In this document: positions 62,991 through 64,000 of the stretch, piece after piece
Layout: every line of letters starts with the position of its first letter
How positions within the stretch are numbered: position 1 is the first letter of the stretch
DNA from: Chryseobacterium sp. KLBC 52
GTDB taxonomy: Bacteria; Bacteroidota; Bacteroidia; Flavobacteriales; Weeksellaceae
Length of the DNA: 64,000 bases
NCBI RefSeq assembly: GCF_003347605.1
Contig: NZ_QDFZ01000011.1
Span: 103,007-167,006 of the forward strand
Direction: 5' to 3'
Notes under the pieces: generated by a model
What the model saw: only the letters and a program-made list of their open reading frames with translations
Database searches by the model: none
What the model was told of the DNA's origin: nothing
Made by a program: the position numbers and the translations under genes

Positions 62991-63986
62991 ATGGAAAAAA
63001 TTGTAATAGGTATTGATATTAGTGCCAAGACACTGGATATCTGTATTAAAAAGTGTGGTTCTTATTCTTTTTATGTTATTGCCAATGAAGCTAAGGCAAT
63101 CAAAGTATTCTTCAAAATTTTTCAAAAACCAAAATCTGAGACTATAGTTTCCATGGAAAATACAGGAAGATATAATTGGGAATTATATCAGGTTCTGGAG
63201 TATTTTAATTTTAAAGTTTTTGTACTTAACCCCTTACACTTAAAGAAAAGCATAGGCTTAATAAGGGGTAAAAATGATAAAATTGATGCTAAAAGGATCT
63301 GTGAGTTCACAGAGAAACATGAAAAAGAGCTCATAGAATGGAAACCATGCTCTGATAACATAAAGAAAATTAAAGTGCTGTTTTCTGAGCGAAATTCTAA
63401 GATAAAGCTAAGAGCTTCTTTATTAAAACAAAGACATCTGTATTCACAACTTGAAAGTATAGGATATGATTCTAAATTTTTAAGAATGAATAAAAAGGAG
63501 ATTGAAGTTTTAGAAAAGCATATAGATTTTTTAGAAAATGAAATAGAACAACTCATTGATAATGACTCAGATTTATACTCCAAGAAGCGATGTATACAAA
63601 GTATTCCAGGAGTAGGAAAAGTATTAAGCTGGATGATTATTGCCAAAACAGAAGGGTTTACAAAGATTAATAGCCCCAGAAAATTAGCTTGTTATGCAGG
63701 TGTGGTCCCCTTTGGCTATCAATCCGGAACATCAATAAAATTTAAACCTAAACTTTCTTATTATGCGGATAAATCATTGAAAACAGTACTCCATATGGCT
63801 GCAATGAGAGCTGTGAGACTAGAAAATGATTTAAAAATATATTATCACAGAAAAATAAGTGATGGTAAAAACAAAATGGCAGTTTTAAACGCTGTGAGAA
63901 ACAAAATTATTCATAGAATTTTTGCAATGATCAGAACAGGGAAACTTTATGAAAAAAACTATAATAATTCTTTGTTTTTGTCATAG
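62991..63986 (+). CDS. IS110-family transposase (bridge-RNA-guided recombinase)
   Basis: The N-terminal RuvC-like DEDD domain begins IVIGIDISAKTLDICIKKCG and has VSMENTGRYNWELYQVLEYF and the NDKIDAKRICEF motif. A coiled-coil middle (residues ~110-190) leads to the C-terminal Transposase_20 domain with IQSIPGVGKVLSWMIIAKTE, INSPRKLACYAGVVPFGYQSG and a conserved serine (GTSIKFKPKLS). 331 residues and an intact frame suggest an active copy. It ends 4 bases inside the right end of the element. Confidence 0.95.
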   Translation: MEKIVIGIDISAKTLDICIKKCGSYSFYVIANEAKAIKVFFKIFQKPKSETIVSMENTGRYNWELYQVLEYFNFKVFVLNPLHLKKSIGLIRGKNDKIDAKRICEFTEKHEKELIEWKPCSDNIKKIKVLFSERNSKIKLRASLLKQRHLYSQLESIGYDSKFLRMNKKEIEVLEKHIDFLENEIEQLIDNDSDLYSKKRCIQSIPGVGKVLSWMIIAKTEGFTKINSPRKLACYAGVVPFGYQSGTSIKFKPKLSYYADKSLKTVLHMAAMRAVRLENDLKIYYHRKISDGKNKMAVLNAVRNKIIHRIFAMIRTGKLYEKNYNNSLFLS

Positions 63987-64000
63987 AAATCGGAATGACA

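Larger units (their letters stand above)
62777..63990 (+). mobile_element. IS110-family insertion sequence in a REP-like palindrome
   Basis: The element spans from CTTTAGAT at 62777 to ATAGAAAT at 63990, give or take 1-2 bases. It contains a bridge-RNA-like leader and one transposase gene. Flanks GGATTCCTAC and CGGAATGACA join to give the uninterrupted repeat sequence GGATTCCTACGGAATGACA found at 37.2 kb, so the insertion is in the palindrome centre (ATTCC-TAC-GGAAT). It has no terminal inverted repeats and no obvious long target duplication, as expected for IS110. About 1.2 kb. Confidence 0.88.

Overview
The window reads as chromosomal DNA of a flavobacterium, most likely Chryseobacterium or a close relative (Weeksellaceae, Bacteroidota). 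The evidence is low-GC DNA, -7 elements of the TAnnTTTG type, a type IX secretion sorting domain, DUF5686, BT_3928-like, DUF1800/DUF1501 and GxxExxY families, a DnaG without zinc-ligand cysteines, and dispersed palindromic repeats. This placement comes from family content, not from a database search.

Layout. 1-7.2 kb: end of a PhoX-like gene, a di-heme peroxidase, a DUF5686 outer-membrane protein, a small protein and an M28 peptidase. 7.2-8.3 kb: a mosaic of intergenic repeats with three near-identical terminators. 8.3-15.7 kb (minus strand): a complete Ile/Val operon, ilvE-ilvD-ilvB-ilvN-ilvC-ilvA, preceded by two successive leader-peptide attenuators. 15.7-30.9 kb: folP, DUF1599, BT_3928-like, TerB-like, S9 peptidase, tpiA, phytase-like lipoprotein, a cobalamin riboswitch controlling one type IX-secreted protein, clpP, dnaG, tsaE, ald. 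30.9-37.1 kb: a LytS/LytTR two-component pair, a CPA2 antiporter and several unknown proteins.

37.4-44.3 kb is an accessory module: a LysM protein, a LysM plus PAAR-like (DUF4280) protein, a large protein joining delivery domains to a GH19-type muramidase and an M23 endopeptidase, then a lipoprotein and an SH3b protein as candidate immunity genes. It looks like the cargo of a contractile secretion system. 44.4-57.5 kb: tyrA behind a Tyr-rich leader attenuator, sdaA, a Crp-family regulator, azoreductase, amt, hydrolase, two YceI proteins, glucokinase, an outer-membrane protein, and the DUF1800/DUF1501 pair.

57.5-62.6 kb: a possible RNA-repair neighbourhood with a WYL regulator, a HopJ-family protein, a divergent RtcB ligase, three tandem co-varying hairpins, and a protein with a TerD-like DLDLS motif. 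62.8-64 kb: an IS110-family element inserted in the centre of a dispersed palindrome. Its upstream non-coding end folds like a bridge RNA, and all four guide segments can be matched by eye to the element ends and the insertion site.

The strongest observations are the readable IS110 bridge RNA, the tandem Ile attenuators with the matching Tyr attenuator at tyrA, the dual peptidoglycan-hydrolase effector, the B12-riboswitch-controlled surface protein, and the co-varying hairpin array next to rtcB.
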